Source: Oscillospiraceae bacterium (GTDB lineage Bacteria > Bacillota > Clostridia > Oscillospirales > Oscillospiraceae). Taken from it: a DNA stretch of 64,000 bases. Below are positions 1-8,377 of the stretch, one piece after another. Position numbers and translations under genes: made by a program. The stretch spans positions 25,603 through 89,602 of the forward strand of contig JAFZRS010000021.1 of the NCBI GenBank assembly GCA_017619715.1. Reading direction: 5' to 3'. A model generated the notes under the pieces. The model was not told the DNA's origin. It made no database searches and was given only the letters and a program-made list of their open reading frames with translations. Position 1 is the stretch's first letter; the number at the start of each line of letters is the position of its first letter.

Positions 1-774
1 GATGATGGCGGCGGTATCGAAGTCGATCATCTGGCTCAGAGATGCCATTACGCCGTTCTTCATCAGGCACTTGACTACCTCTGCGCCGGTTTTCTTCATG
101 CGGCTTGCCAGCTCGCCCACGCTGATCTCATCGGGGATCTGCACGGTGAGAGGGGTCTTTTTGATAATCTCCAGCTGCAGCCGACGCATACGGTCCGCCT
201 CTTCCTGGCGGCGCTTATTGGCGCCGAAATTGCCCTGCTGGCGCTGCCTGGTGTTGCGGAACTTCTCCTTGCCCTGCACCTGTTGATCCCGGCGACCGCC
301 GCCGGCGCGGGCGTTGCGGCCCTCCGCCATATCCTGCAGCTTCTCATCGTACTTATCCAGATTCACATTGGCCGCCTTGCGAGTATCCACCACTTTGGTC
401 TGGGGTACGCGGGACGCCGGTTTCGACGCCGTCTGCTGCTTGGCGCTCTTGGTGTCGGCATTTTTAGCCGGCGCGGCGGACGATGCCTGCTTTTTGGGCG
501 TCGCGTCGCTCTTTTCCTCCTTGGCGCTCGGCGTGTCGGCGGCTTTCTTCTCTCCGGGTTTGACGCCCTCGGCAAAAATCTCCACAATGCTGGCGATCTG
601 GTTGTGCTGCGTCAGATATTCAAAGATCAATGACAATTCTCCGTCTTCGAGCACCTGCATGTGGTTTTTCGGCGTTTGGGCGTACTGGGTCAGGATTTCC
701 GTGATCTGTTTAGTGGGCAGACCGAAATCCTTGGCGACCTCGTGTACTCTGTATTTGTTGCCTGCGATAGCCAA
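1..774 (-). CDS. infB: Translation initiation factor IF-2, N-terminal part
   Basis: This is the first 258 codons of IF-2, the GTPase that brings initiator tRNA to the 30S subunit; the window edge cuts off the rest, including the G domain. An IF2_N motif (residues about 8-50) follows the start, then a long low-complexity Lys/Ala/Arg/Gln-rich linker (about 80-210), then a second IF2_N-like segment near residues 211-258. I chose TTG at 774 because a GGAGGTGG Shine-Dalgarno lies just upstream and the residues after it match the usual IF-2 N-terminus. It is the last visible gene of rimP-nusA-ylxR-ylxQ-infB, the normal Firmicute order. The product is secure; the rare TTG start is likely. Confidence 0.93.
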   Translation of the reverse strand, partial: MAIAGNKYRVHEVAKDFGLPTKQITEILTQYAQTPKNHMQVLEDGELSLIFEYLTQHNQIASIVEIFAEGVKPGEKKAADTPSAKEEKSDATPKKQASSAAPAKNADTKSAKQQTASKPASRVPQTKVVDTRKAANVNLDKYDEKLQDMAEGRNARAGGGRRDQQVQGKEKFRNTRQRQQGNFGANKRRQEEADRMRRLQLEIIKKTPLTVQIPDEISVGELASRMKKTGAEVVKCLMKNGVMASLSQMIDFDTAAII

Positions 775-831
775 ATAAAGCCACCTCCATCTTTGTGATA
801 CGACTGTGCGCCATGCGCACGGAATGTACGG

Positions 832-1254
832 TTATTTCTTTTTTCCCCGGCGCGCGTTTTTCTCGTGGCGACGCTGTTCTTCTCTGCGCTGTTGCGCCCG
901 CCGCGCCTTGAGCGCCAATTGCTCCGCTGCCGGCCCGTAAGCGTTCGGATCCAGCGATGCCAGTTTTTGAACAATCGAGCCGGCAAGACCTATGTCCGTC
1001 ACGGCGGCCATTGCCACACTGGTGCGACCCAAAGCCCTGCCCAGCGACTCCTTGGAGGCGGGAACGGTCAGTAAAATGCACGCGCCTGACTGAGCAAAGG
1101 ACGCTGCCCGGCGTGCAGAGGCGGGAGCGGCGTCGGACGCCACCAAAATAACTCGCGCTTTTTTTGCCCGAGCGGCGGCGCCCACCGGCTCTTCGCCGAT
1201 TTCAACGCGGCCGGCTTTCAAGGCCAGTCCGATCATGGAAAGCACCTTTTCCAT
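832..1254 (-). CDS. ylxQ: L7Ae-family ribosomal/RNA-binding protein YlxQ
   Basis: A 140-residue protein of the L7Ae/L30e fold, a family that binds kink-turn RNAs. The L7Ae-like core fills residues 1-95 (GLALKAGRVEIGEE near the start, VILVASDAAP in the middle), and a strongly basic Arg/Lys/Gln tail follows at about 110-140. Its place between ylxR and infB in the nusA operon is the usual one for YlxQ. The tail is longer than in the short Bacillus homologue and probably gives extra RNA contacts (inference). The start at 1254 lies one base beyond the ylxR stop codon, so the two are probably translationally coupled. Confidence 0.9.
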   Translation of the reverse strand: MEKVLSMIGLALKAGRVEIGEEPVGAAARAKKARVILVASDAAPASARRAASFAQSGACILLTVPASKESLGRALGRTSVAMAAVTDIGLAGSIVQKLASLDPNAYGPAAEQLALKARRAQQRREEQRRHEKNARRGKKK

Positions 1255-1255
1255 C

Positions 1256-1528
1256 TCAAACCTCTTGCGCCATCTGGGCTTCCAGCGCGTCGTAAACCGC
1301 CTCGGGAATCTCCAGCGCAAAGGTGCGCTCCAATGCCCGGGATTTACGCGCTTTTTTCAGACACGCCGGGTCGGGACACACATACGCGCCGCGTCCGGCG
1401 CGCTTGCCGGTGCCATCCAGCACGATACTGCCGTCAGTGGTACGCACCACCCGGATCAGCGCCTTTTTATCCTTCATCGTGCGGCAGCCCACGCATTGCC
1501 GCTGGGGAATCTTTTTTGGCTTTTGCAC
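1256..1528 (-). CDS. ylxR: YlxR family RNA-binding protein (RnpM)
   Basis: A 90-residue basic protein of the YlxR family, described in Bacillus as an RNase P modulator (RnpM). Visible family marks are the N-terminal RQCVGCR motif, the RVVR strand, the GRGAYVC motif and a CxxxxC pair near residue 55. The start is a GTG at 1528, with AAGGAGG nine or so bases upstream. It lies between nusA and ylxQ in the operon. The family call is firm from motifs and context; the molecular role is taken from the family. Confidence 0.92.
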   Translation of the reverse strand: MQKPKKIPQRQCVGCRTMKDKKALIRVVRTTDGSIVLDGTGKRAGRGAYVCPDPACLKKARKSRALERTFALEIPEAVYDALEAQMAQEV

Positions 1529-1552
1529 GGTTGCCGCCTCCTTGAAACAGAA

Positions 1553-2608
1553 TTATTCGTGGTAGGACGCAGGTTTAATATCAATCTTATAGCCGGTGAG
1601 CCGGGCGGCAAGACGGGCGTTCTGTCCCTCCTTGCCGATGGCGAGGGAGAGCTGATCATCCGGCACGATGACGCGGCAGCTCTTGCCATCCTCCGCCAGA
1701 ACCACGTCCTCCACGTCCGCCGGCGCCAGCGCGGCGGCAATGAACTGGGCGGGATCCTCCGACCAGCGGATCACATCAATCTTCTCACCGTGCAATTCGT
1801 CCACAATGGCGTTGACGCGCTGTCCGCGCGGACCGATGCACGCGCCGATGGGATCTACATTTGCGTCCTCGGACCACACCGCCATCTTGGTGCGGCTGCC
1901 CGCTTCACGGGCGACGCTGCGGATCTCCACCGTACCGTCGTAAATCTCCGGCACTTCCAGCTCAAAAAGACGCTTGACAAGACCGGGGTGTGTGCGGGAG
2001 ATCAGCACCTGCGGACCGCGGGTGCTGCGGCGCACCTCCACCAGATAGACCTTGACCAGTTGACCTTCCCGCAGTGTTTCGCCGTCCACCTGCTCACCCA
2101 GCGTCAGCACGGCTTCGGTGGATTCGTTCCCGGTGCCGATACGCAGAATCACGTTGCCGGTGCGCGGGTCGATCCGTGTTACCGTGCCGGTGAGGATCTC
2201 GTGCTGCTTGGAGTTGAACTCGTCATATACCATGCCGTGCTCTGCTTCCCGGAGACCCTGAATAATCACCTGCTTGCCGTTGCCGGCGGCGATGCGACCG
2301 AACTCCACGTTGTTCACGGGGAGGTTCACGGTGTCGCCCACCTGATACGCGGCGGAAAGCTCCCGTGCCGCTTCCAGAGAGATCTGGGTGCCGGGGAACT
2401 CCACCTCCTCTACCACTTCCTTCTGGACGTACATTTTCAGATCGCGCTTTTCCTCGTCCACGTCCACGATCACGTTTTCCACACCCTCGTGGTCGCGCTT
2501 ATAAGCCGTTGTCAGCGCCTGAATGATTTTGCCCATCATGAAGCTCTCGGGGATGCCGCGTTCCTTTTCCAGCATGGCAAGCGCGGCGAAGATTTCATCA
2601 CATTTCAT
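1553..2608 (-). CDS. nusA: Transcription termination/antitermination factor NusA
   Basis: A 351-residue NusA that binds RNA polymerase and nascent RNA and modulates pausing, termination and antitermination. The N-terminal polymerase-binding domain covers about 1-125, the S1 domain about 135-205 (GTVTRIDPRTGNVILRIG), KH1 carries a GxxG loop at 258-262 (IGPRG) and KH2 another at 324-328 (IGKEG). It ends right after KH2, like the short Gram-positive form, without the acidic repeats of proteobacterial NusA. It lies 34 bp after rimP and 24 bp before ylxR, in one operon. NusA could act on the leader hairpin at 3151-3179 (inference). Confidence 0.97.
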   Translation of the reverse strand: MKCDEIFAALAMLEKERGIPESFMMGKIIQALTTAYKRDHEGVENVIVDVDEEKRDLKMYVQKEVVEEVEFPGTQISLEAARELSAAYQVGDTVNLPVNNVEFGRIAAGNGKQVIIQGLREAEHGMVYDEFNSKQHEILTGTVTRIDPRTGNVILRIGTGNESTEAVLTLGEQVDGETLREGQLVKVYLVEVRRSTRGPQVLISRTHPGLVKRLFELEVPEIYDGTVEIRSVAREAGSRTKMAVWSEDANVDPIGACIGPRGQRVNAIVDELHGEKIDVIRWSEDPAQFIAAALAPADVEDVVLAEDGKSCRVIVPDDQLSLAIGKEGQNARLAARLTGYKIDIKPASYHE

Positions 2609-2642
2609 GGTTGTATCTCCTTATCTAATTTCCCGTGATCTG

Positions 2643-3101
2643 TCAGAATTCAATGCGCAGGCGTACCAGCGCAAGCTCATTTTTCTCAAAACGGATCGGC
2701 GCGCCGCCACCCGTATCCAGCAAAACGGCGCCGTCATCATATCCTGCCAGCATTCCGGCGAATTCCTTGCGTCCGTCCCAGGGCTTATAGGTCTTTACCA
2801 GTACGGGGCTACCCATGAACCGGGCAAAATCGGAGGGACGCTTCAGCGGCCGTTCCGCTCCGGCGGAGGACACCTCAAACATATAGCTCCCCTCGATGGG
2901 ATCCGCCTCGTCTAATAAATCGCTGACACGGCGGCTAACCGCCTCGCAGTCCAGAATATCCACGCCGCCGTCCTTATCCAGGTATATCCGCAGATACCAC
3001 TGTCCCGCTTCCCGGACGTACTCCACGTCCCACAGCTCACAGCCGTGTTCCGCCGCCACGGGGGCGGCAAGCTCCGTCACGATCTCCGTTACCTTACTCA
3101 T
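2643..3101 (-). CDS. rimP: Ribosome maturation factor RimP
   Basis: A 152-residue RimP, needed for maturation of the 30S subunit. Visible family features are the VTELAAPVAAEHGCELWDVE segment (residues 7-26), the IYLDKDGGVDILDCE stretch and the VSSAGAERPL motif near residues 81-90, followed by a C-terminal SH3-like barrel. The start at 3101 has a GGAG about seven bases upstream. Longer in-frame starts would run into the leader hairpin and promoter. It is the first gene of the nusA-infB operon. Confidence 0.95.
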   Translation of the reverse strand: MSKVTEIVTELAAPVAAEHGCELWDVEYVREAGQWYLRIYLDKDGGVDILDCEAVSRRVSDLLDEADPIEGSYMFEVSSAGAERPLKRPSDFARFMGSPVLVKTYKPWDGRKEFAGMLAGYDDGAVLLDTGGGAPIRFEKNELALVRLRIEF

Positions 3102-3150
3102 GCCGTATCTCCGCTGTTTTCCTAAAATTTTAAGGAGGCAAAATTGCCCA

Positions 3151-3179
3151 ACAAAAAGAGCGGACGTCATGTCCACTCT
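3151..3179 (-). terminator. Terminator-like hairpin in the rimP-nusA leader (possible attenuator)
   Basis: On the minus strand a 9-bp stem (arms 3171-3179 and 3157-3165, one wobble pair, 5-nt loop) is followed at once by a T-run (3153-3157). It lies only about 22-45 nt into the predicted transcript and about 50 nt before rimP. That is the layout of an intrinsic-terminator attenuator. No alternative antiterminator pairing was established. Confidence 0.55.
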
Positions 3180-3206
3180 CACGTACAACCTACCTAACTG
3201 CGTAGC

Positions 3207-3235
3207 AGTATATCATACAAATGCACGCATGGCAA
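3207..3235 (-). promoter_or_regulatory. Sigma-A promoter of the rimP-nusA-infB operon
   Basis: TTGCCA (-35, 3230-3235) and TATACT (-10, 3207-3212) are separated by exactly 17 bp on the minus strand, upstream of the leader hairpin and rimP. Confidence 0.75.
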
Positions 3236-3338
3236 GACTTTTTTGCCAAAAAAAGGCGCCAATTTCCACATTTTATAAATGCCGCAGGGCAAAACGGGAG
3301 CAAAAACAGCGCCCGGCATATGTCCTGCGGCAATCCAC

Positions 3339-4232
3339 TCACGCATCGGCAGGCAAAAGGAGCTGCACCGCACCGGGAATATTGCGGATCTCCACGCGCT
3401 GTGCGCCGGGGGCGTATTCGCCGTCCAGCGACCAGGGAAGCTCCTCCTCTGTCTCCACGGAGACCTCCCGCACGTGGCGGAAATACACGCCCGGATAATC
3501 GTATTCCATGGAGGTCAGCGCCACGATCAGGTTTTGCACCTCCAGCGCCGTTTTGGGACTTTGCAGCAGCAGCAGTTCAAACTTACCGTCGTTCATATCT
3601 ACCCGGGCAGGGTTCAGCTTCACCATGCCCGCCAGCGACGTGGTGTTGCACACCGCGCCGAAAATAAAGTCTCCCTCGATGATCTCACCGTCGGCAATCA
3701 CGCGGCAGCGGTAGGGACGCAGGGTATCGAGGCTGTTGAGTCCTTCCAATACGTAGGCAAAATGACCGAGGGTGTTCTTCGTGCTTTGGGAGGCGGTATA
3801 GGACGCCCTGGTGAATGCGCCAAAGGATGCCACATAGGCAAAATACCGCCCGTTGTGCAATCCGATATCGAGCGGATACGGCACACCGTCCACCACCGCC
3901 TCCGCCGCCTTTTCAATCCGGACAGGGATCCGGAGACTGGCGGCAAAATCATTCGTGCTGCCGCAGGGCAGATACCCTACGGGCGGACGCTCCGGAAGCG
4001 TCATCAGCCCGGCAACGGTCTCGTTGAGCGTGCCGTCGCCGCCGGCGCACACCACCGCGTCAAACTGTCCGCCCAGCTTCGCGGCGGCGGCTGTGGCGTC
4101 TCCGCGCTTTTGGGTAGTGTAGACATGTACCAGATAACCGGCGGCGGAAAAACGGCTTACGGCATCGAAAAGCGGCGCGCGGGACTTGTTCTTTCCGGCG
4201 CGGGGATTGACGATAAAAAGGAGCTTTTTCAT
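3339..4232 (-). CDS. Diacylglycerol/lipid kinase family protein (YegS/DgkB-like)
   Basis: A 297-residue soluble lipid kinase of the DAGK_cat family. The N-terminal NPRAGK motif (9-14) and the nucleotide-binding GGDGTLNE motif (64-71) are intact, and a PCGSTNDFA loop follows near residue 97. The C-terminal half is the usual beta-sandwich with SLDGEYA near the end. Bacterial relatives phosphorylate diacylglycerol or other lipids at the membrane face, but the substrate cannot be read here. It is a single gene with its own promoter, divergent from the AI-2E family gene. The start at 4232 was chosen because the conserved fold begins at residue 3. Confidence 0.88.
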   Translation of the reverse strand: MKKLLFIVNPRAGKNKSRAPLFDAVSRFSAAGYLVHVYTTQKRGDATAAAAKLGGQFDAVVCAGGDGTLNETVAGLMTLPERPPVGYLPCGSTNDFAASLRIPVRIEKAAEAVVDGVPYPLDIGLHNGRYFAYVASFGAFTRASYTASQSTKNTLGHFAYVLEGLNSLDTLRPYRCRVIADGEIIEGDFIFGAVCNTTSLAGMVKLNPARVDMNDGKFELLLLQSPKTALEVQNLIVALTSMEYDYPGVYFRHVREVSVETEEELPWSLDGEYAPGAQRVEIRNIPGAVQLLLPADA

Positions 4233-4277
4233 AGGCGGCTCACGTCTCCTGTCATCGAATAGTATATTGTTACCGCC

Positions 4278-4306
4278 ATTATATATGGTGCGGAACTGTT
4301 TTACAA
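4278..4306 (-). promoter_or_regulatory. Sigma-A promoter of the lipid kinase gene
   Basis: On the minus strand TTGTAA (4301-4306) and a perfect TATAAT (4278-4283) are 17 bp apart, about 45 bp upstream of the kinase start codon. Confidence 0.75.
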
Positions 4307-4362
4307 CCCTGTGCGCCGCCGGGAATGTGAACAAAGCGTTAATTCCGCGCCGCAGAAAGCTG

Positions 4363-4391
4363 TTGCAAATCCGGGAATAATCCGTTATGAT
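4363..4391 (+). promoter_or_regulatory. Sigma-A promoter of the AI-2E family gene
   Basis: TTGCAA (4363-4368) and TATGAT (4386-4391) with a 17-bp spacer, 24 bp before the TTG start of the downstream gene. Confidence 0.72.
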
Positions 4392-4414
4392 GATAAAGCA
4401 AAGGAGGGATCGTC

Positions 4415-5665
4415 TTGAGTGAGCGCAAAAGATACTGGCGTCTGGGTCTGACGCTGTTTCTGACGGCGTGCGCCGTCTTGATCTTTTACGATACGTTTTA
4501 CATGGGCGGCACCTTGCAGAGCTTTGTCACCAAGCTGGTGGCGACGCTGGCACCTGTGTTATACGGCTTTGTGATGGCGTATCTGTTGGCGCCGATTGTC
4601 AATCTGGCGGAACGGCTGCTGCGCCGGGGCGCGGGGCGCGTCAAGGCATGGCAGGGCAAGAAGATCACCCGTTCCAACGGGTGGGTGCGCGCCGTGAGTA
4701 TTTTGCTGGCGTGGCTGTTTGTGGGGCTTTTGATCTACATTTTGATGGCGTTGCTGATTCCGGAGTTGGTAGAGAGTATTAAATTGCTCATCAGCAATGC
4801 GGAGACCTACTACGATAAAGTATACAACTGGATCAACGGCTTTTTCAACGGGGAAAGCGGGTCAAAATCCGCGGCGAAGGAGTTGCTCGACCGCTATTAC
4901 GACGATGCGCTGAACATACTGGAGCAGCACGTGCTGCCTTGGGCGCAGTCCACCCTGACCAGTCTGACGGACGGGATCTGGACGGGGATATGGAGTGTGG
5001 TGAGCTTCTTCAAAAATTTCATCATCGGCGTAATCGTGTCGGTCTACATGCTGGCGATGAAGGAAAAGAGCGCTGCCCGCTGCCGCAAGATGATCTACGG
5101 TCTGTTCACCCGGGAACATGCGGCATGGATTATGCGTGCCACCCGGCGGGTGGACGATATTTTCTCCGGCTTCGTGCGGGGTAAACTGCTTGATTCGCTG
5201 ATTATCGGGGTTTTGTGCTTCATCGGCTGTTCTATTTTGCGTATGCCGTATACGCCGCTGGTCAGTGTGATCGTGGGCGTGACAAACGTGATCCCTTTCT
5301 TCGGCCCGTTCCTCGGGGCGGTTCCCAGTGCATTTTTGATTTTGCTGGTCAGTCCCGTCAAGTGCCTCTATTTTGTGATTTTTGTCTTCGCCCTTCAACA
5401 GCTGGACGGCAATGTGATAGGGCCTAAGATTCTGGGCGGCTCCACCGGCATTTCCAGCTTCTGGGTGGTGGTGGCAATTCTGGTAGGCGGCGGCTTCGGC
5501 GGTGTGCCGGGTATGTTCCTGGGTGTGCCGATCTGCGCGTGTTTACAGGCGCTGCTGAAATATCTGGTCGACGGGCGTCTTCGCAAACGGAATATGCCCA
5601 CGGAGGCGTATTATTATACGGGGCAGGCTGATCCGCCGGCTGAAAGTGAAAAGAAAACAGAATAA
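4415..5665 (+). CDS. AI-2E family transporter (YtvI/PerM-like membrane protein)
   Basis: A 416-residue polytopic membrane protein of the AI-2E/PerM family. Two N-terminal helices (about 8-50), a helix at about 95-118, a hydrophilic loop (about 119-185), then a cluster of helices at about 190-380 match the usual eight-helix layout. The C-terminal motif DGNVIGPKILG followed by a GGxxGGVPGMFLGVP segment is typical. Members have been linked to autoinducer-2 export, Na+/H+ exchange or peptidoglycan-linked roles, so the cargo is unknown. The start is TTG at 4415 with AAAGGAGGG upstream. Confidence 0.85.
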   Translation: MSERKRYWRLGLTLFLTACAVLIFYDTFYMGGTLQSFVTKLVATLAPVLYGFVMAYLLAPIVNLAERLLRRGAGRVKAWQGKKITRSNGWVRAVSILLAWLFVGLLIYILMALLIPELVESIKLLISNAETYYDKVYNWINGFFNGESGSKSAAKELLDRYYDDALNILEQHVLPWAQSTLTSLTDGIWTGIWSVVSFFKNFIIGVIVSVYMLAMKEKSAARCRKMIYGLFTREHAAWIMRATRRVDDIFSGFVRGKLLDSLIIGVLCFIGCSILRMPYTPLVSVIVGVTNVIPFFGPFLGAVPSAFLILLVSPVKCLYFVIFVFALQQLDGNVIGPKILGGSTGISSFWVVVAILVGGGFGGVPGMFLGVPICACLQALLKYLVDGRLRKRNMPTEAYYYTGQADPPAESEKKTE

Positions 5666-5673
5666 CAAAAACA

Positions 5674-5705
5674 CGCGCAAGCGCGGCGGGAGCCGCGCTT
5701 GCGCG
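5674..5705 (+). terminator. Strong GC-rich hairpin after the AI-2E family gene
   Basis: Two perfect 14-base arms (5674-5687 and 5692-5705) enclose a 4-nt loop, 9 bp after the stop codon. No T-run follows on the plus strand, while AAAAACA precedes it, so it would work better as a terminator on the opposite strand. It may also protect the mRNA 3' end. Confidence 0.5.
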
Positions 5706-5734
5706 CATGACAGGAGAAAATCCCTCCTGACCCC

Positions 5735-5763
5735 TTGCAATCGGGCGGGAAATATGGTATAGT
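5735..5763 (+). promoter_or_regulatory. Sigma-A promoter of the ABC importer operon
   Basis: TTGCAA (5735-5740) and TATAGT (5758-5763) are 17 bp apart. The leader that follows carries a perfect 8-bp stem-loop (5801-5808 with 5814-5821) directly before the AAAAGGAG ribosome-binding site of the first gene. Confidence 0.72.
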
Positions 5764-5836
5764 GCGCCCGGACAACTGAATACTAAAACCATTATTTCTG
5801 TTGCCGCCGAAAGGGCGGCAAGAAAAGGAGAAGACG

Positions 5837-7387
5837 ATGAAAAGGAAGATGTCTCTTTTCCTGGCGCTGGTGATGGTCTGCGCTGTACTCGGCGGATGCG
5901 GAGGCGGCAGCGGGCGCAAGGGCGCTGAAGGAAGTAACGGCTTGAATGCTGAGCGGAAAGCCAACAACGAGATCGTGGTGGCGATCCCTCAGGACCTGGA
6001 AGAAAGTCTTGACCCGCACGGAAGTGTGTCGGCAGGAACCAGAGAGGTCTTATTCAACATCTATGAGGGTCTGGTGAAAACCGGACCTGACGGTGGATTG
6101 ATCCCTGCGGTTGCCGAGAGCTACCACATCTCCGAGGACGGTCTGACTTATACGTTCAAGCTGCGCGAAGGAGTGAAGTTCCACAACGGCGAGCCGGTAA
6201 CTGCGGAGGATGTGATCTATTCTATCCAACGCTGTATCGATAACGCCGGCAACACGGGCGATTCCGCCCTTGTGTCGGCGCTTTCTGCTATCGAGGATCT
6301 GACCGCGGGGGCTGACGGCACCGTTTCGTTCCGGATTGGCGCGCCCAACGCGGAGCTGATCTATTTCCTGACCGTTGCCATCATTCCGGCGGACTATGAC
6401 GCAGTAGATACCGTCCCCTGCGGCACCGGACCGTTCCGCTATGTATCCCGCTCTCCCCAGGAGAACGTGGTGGTAGAGAAGTTCGATGCGTACTGGGGTA
6501 CCCCCGCGTCCATCGACAAGGTGACCTACCGGATTTATACCGATCCCACCGCCATGATACTGGCGGTCAAGGCGGGCGCGGTGGATCTTTGTCCCCATCT
6601 GACGGCGGCGCAGGTCAAACAGATCGGGGAAGAATATACCGTTGCGGAGGACACCATGAATCTGGTGCAGGCGGTGTATTTGAACAACGCCGTGGCACCG
6701 CTGAATAATGAGAAGGTGCGTCAGGCGATGAGCTGCGCCATCAACCGGCAGGAGATTATGGACATGGTAGCGGACGGACACGGCGTGGCGGTGGGCAGCA
6801 GTATCTATCCCAAGTTGACACGGTACTTTCTGCCGGAGCTGGTGGACTACTACACCTACGATCCCGAAAAAGGGAAGGCGCTTCTGACCGAGGCGGGCTA
6901 CGGCGACGGCTTCGATCTGACCATCGCCGTGGTATCCAGCTATCAGCCCCATATGGATACCGCCGAGGTGGTGGTGGAGCAGTTGCGCGCCATAGGGATC
7001 AACGCCTCCGTGCAGCCTATGGATCTTGCCACGTGGCAGAGCGAGGTGTACGTGGGGCGGAACTATCAGGCGACGGTCATGGGTGTGGACGCTAAAAACG
7101 TCACCGCCCGCGCCATGCTGGAGCGGTTCGTATCCGACAACGGCAAAAACTTCATCAACTATGCCAACAGCGAATACGACGCGCTCTATATCCGGGCGCA
7201 GGAGTGTACCGATGAAGACGAGCAGACCGCCGTCTATCAGCAGATGGAGCGGCTCTTGACGGAGACTGCCGCTAATTTGTATATTCAGGATCTGGCGGAT
7301 CTGGTGGCGATCCGCTCCGATCTGACGGGATTGCAATTCTATCCCATCTACGCGCTGGATCTGCAAACGGTGCATTACACGGATTAG
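5837..7387 (+). CDS. ABC importer substrate-binding lipoprotein (SBP family 5)
   Basis: A 516-residue extracellular binding lipoprotein for a peptide/nickel-type ABC importer. The signal peptide ends in the lipobox LGGC with the lipidated cysteine at residue 21. After it come the family-5 marks: an IPQDLEESLDPHG start of the mature domain, TYTFKLREGVKFHNGEPVTAEDV near 110-130 and a CAINRQEIMD segment near 300. The start at 5837 has AAAAGGAG nine bases upstream. It heads a five-gene operon with two permeases and two ATPases. The ligand (oligopeptide, dipeptide, nickel or other) cannot be told from the sequence. Confidence 0.92.
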   Translation: MKRKMSLFLALVMVCAVLGGCGGGSGRKGAEGSNGLNAERKANNEIVVAIPQDLEESLDPHGSVSAGTREVLFNIYEGLVKTGPDGGLIPAVAESYHISEDGLTYTFKLREGVKFHNGEPVTAEDVIYSIQRCIDNAGNTGDSALVSALSAIEDLTAGADGTVSFRIGAPNAELIYFLTVAIIPADYDAVDTVPCGTGPFRYVSRSPQENVVVEKFDAYWGTPASIDKVTYRIYTDPTAMILAVKAGAVDLCPHLTAAQVKQIGEEYTVAEDTMNLVQAVYLNNAVAPLNNEKVRQAMSCAINRQEIMDMVADGHGVAVGSSIYPKLTRYFLPELVDYYTYDPEKGKALLTEAGYGDGFDLTIAVVSSYQPHMDTAEVVVEQLRAIGINASVQPMDLATWQSEVYVGRNYQATVMGVDAKNVTARAMLERFVSDNGKNFINYANSEYDALYIRAQECTDEDEQTAVYQQMERLLTETAANLYIQDLADLVAIRSDLTGLQFYPIYALDLQTVHYTD

Positions 7388-7423
7388 TCAAATAATGTTT
7401 TTCGCACAGAGGAGGCGAGGATC

Positions 7424-8365
7424 ATGCGATATGCGGCAAAAAAACTCGGATGGATGCTGCTGACCATGGTCATCGTCTCCTTTTTTGCGTTCCTGGCGTT
7501 TCAGATCATTCCGGGCGATCCTACCGCCAAGCTGCTCGGCAGCGATGCCACGGCGGAATCCGTGGCGGCGCTTCGGGCGCGACTGGGGCTGGATCAGCCG
7601 TTTTTCACCCGGTATTTTGATTGGGTTTACCACGCGCTGCGGGGCGATTTCGGCACTTCGTACAGCTATTTGATCCCCGTGTCATCTCTGCTGGCGGGCA
7701 AACTGGGCGTGACGGGGCTGTTGACCGCCCTTGCATTTGTAATCATCACGGTTGTGTCGATTCCCCTGGGTCTGGCGCTTTGTACGTATGACCGTCCGTG
7801 GCTTCGCCGCCTGGGCGCTGCGGTGGAGCAGATCATCATGGCGGTCCCCGCCTTTTTCACCGGGATCTTGATGACGCTGCTGTTCGGCCTGGTGCTGCGG
7901 TGGTTCACGCCGGGCGGATTTGTTGCGCCGGAGGCGGACCTTGCACGCAGCGTCGGGTATCTCTTTTTCCCGGCGCTGTCCATTGCCCTGCCCCGCATTG
8001 CTATGACGGTGAAGATGCTGCGAAGCTCCGTGTCAAAAGAGATGGAGAAGGACTATATTCTCACCTCCTATAGCCGCGGCAATGGCCGCCGCGCCACGCT
8101 CTACCGCCATGTACTGCGCAACGCGGCAGTGCCTGTGGTGGCATTTTTCGCCATGACCGTTGCCGATATCGTGGCGGGAAGTATCGTCATGGAGCAGGTG
8201 TTTGCCGTGCCGGGTCTGGGTCGGCTGTTGCTCCACTCCATTGCCAACCGGGATTATCCGGTGGTGCAGGCGATTGTGGTGATTTTAGCTTTGTGGGTGG
8301 TGTTGGTAAACGGCGCGGCGGATCTTCTCAATCAGCGGCTGGATCCCCGGCTGCGTCTTATGTGA
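7424..8365 (+). CDS. ABC importer permease, DppB/OppB type
   Basis: A 313-residue inner-membrane permease. One N-terminal helix (about 10-30), a periplasmic loop with the RLGLDQPFFTRY motif typical of OppB/DppB, then five more helices. The EAA-type cytoplasmic loop that docks on the ATPase is visible as SYSRGNGRRATLYRHVLRNA near residue 218, and the protein ends in NQRLDPRLRLM. It pairs with the next permease to form the channel. A GAGGCGAGG Shine-Dalgarno lies before the ATG. Confidence 0.94.
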   Translation: MRYAAKKLGWMLLTMVIVSFFAFLAFQIIPGDPTAKLLGSDATAESVAALRARLGLDQPFFTRYFDWVYHALRGDFGTSYSYLIPVSSLLAGKLGVTGLLTALAFVIITVVSIPLGLALCTYDRPWLRRLGAAVEQIIMAVPAFFTGILMTLLFGLVLRWFTPGGFVAPEADLARSVGYLFFPALSIALPRIAMTVKMLRSSVSKEMEKDYILTSYSRGNGRRATLYRHVLRNAAVPVVAFFAMTVADIVAGSIVMEQVFAVPGLGRLLLHSIANRDYPVVQAIVVILALWVVLVNGAADLLNQRLDPRLRLM

Positions 8366-8377
8366 GGGGGTGGGTGC

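Noticed and set aside
1235..2638. A long open frame of 467 codons on the plus strand, opposite nusA, ylxR and ylxQ
   Set aside because: It is antisense to three well-recognised genes, has no Shine-Dalgarno and a His/Leu/Arg-rich translation typical of the reverse of GC-rich coding DNA.
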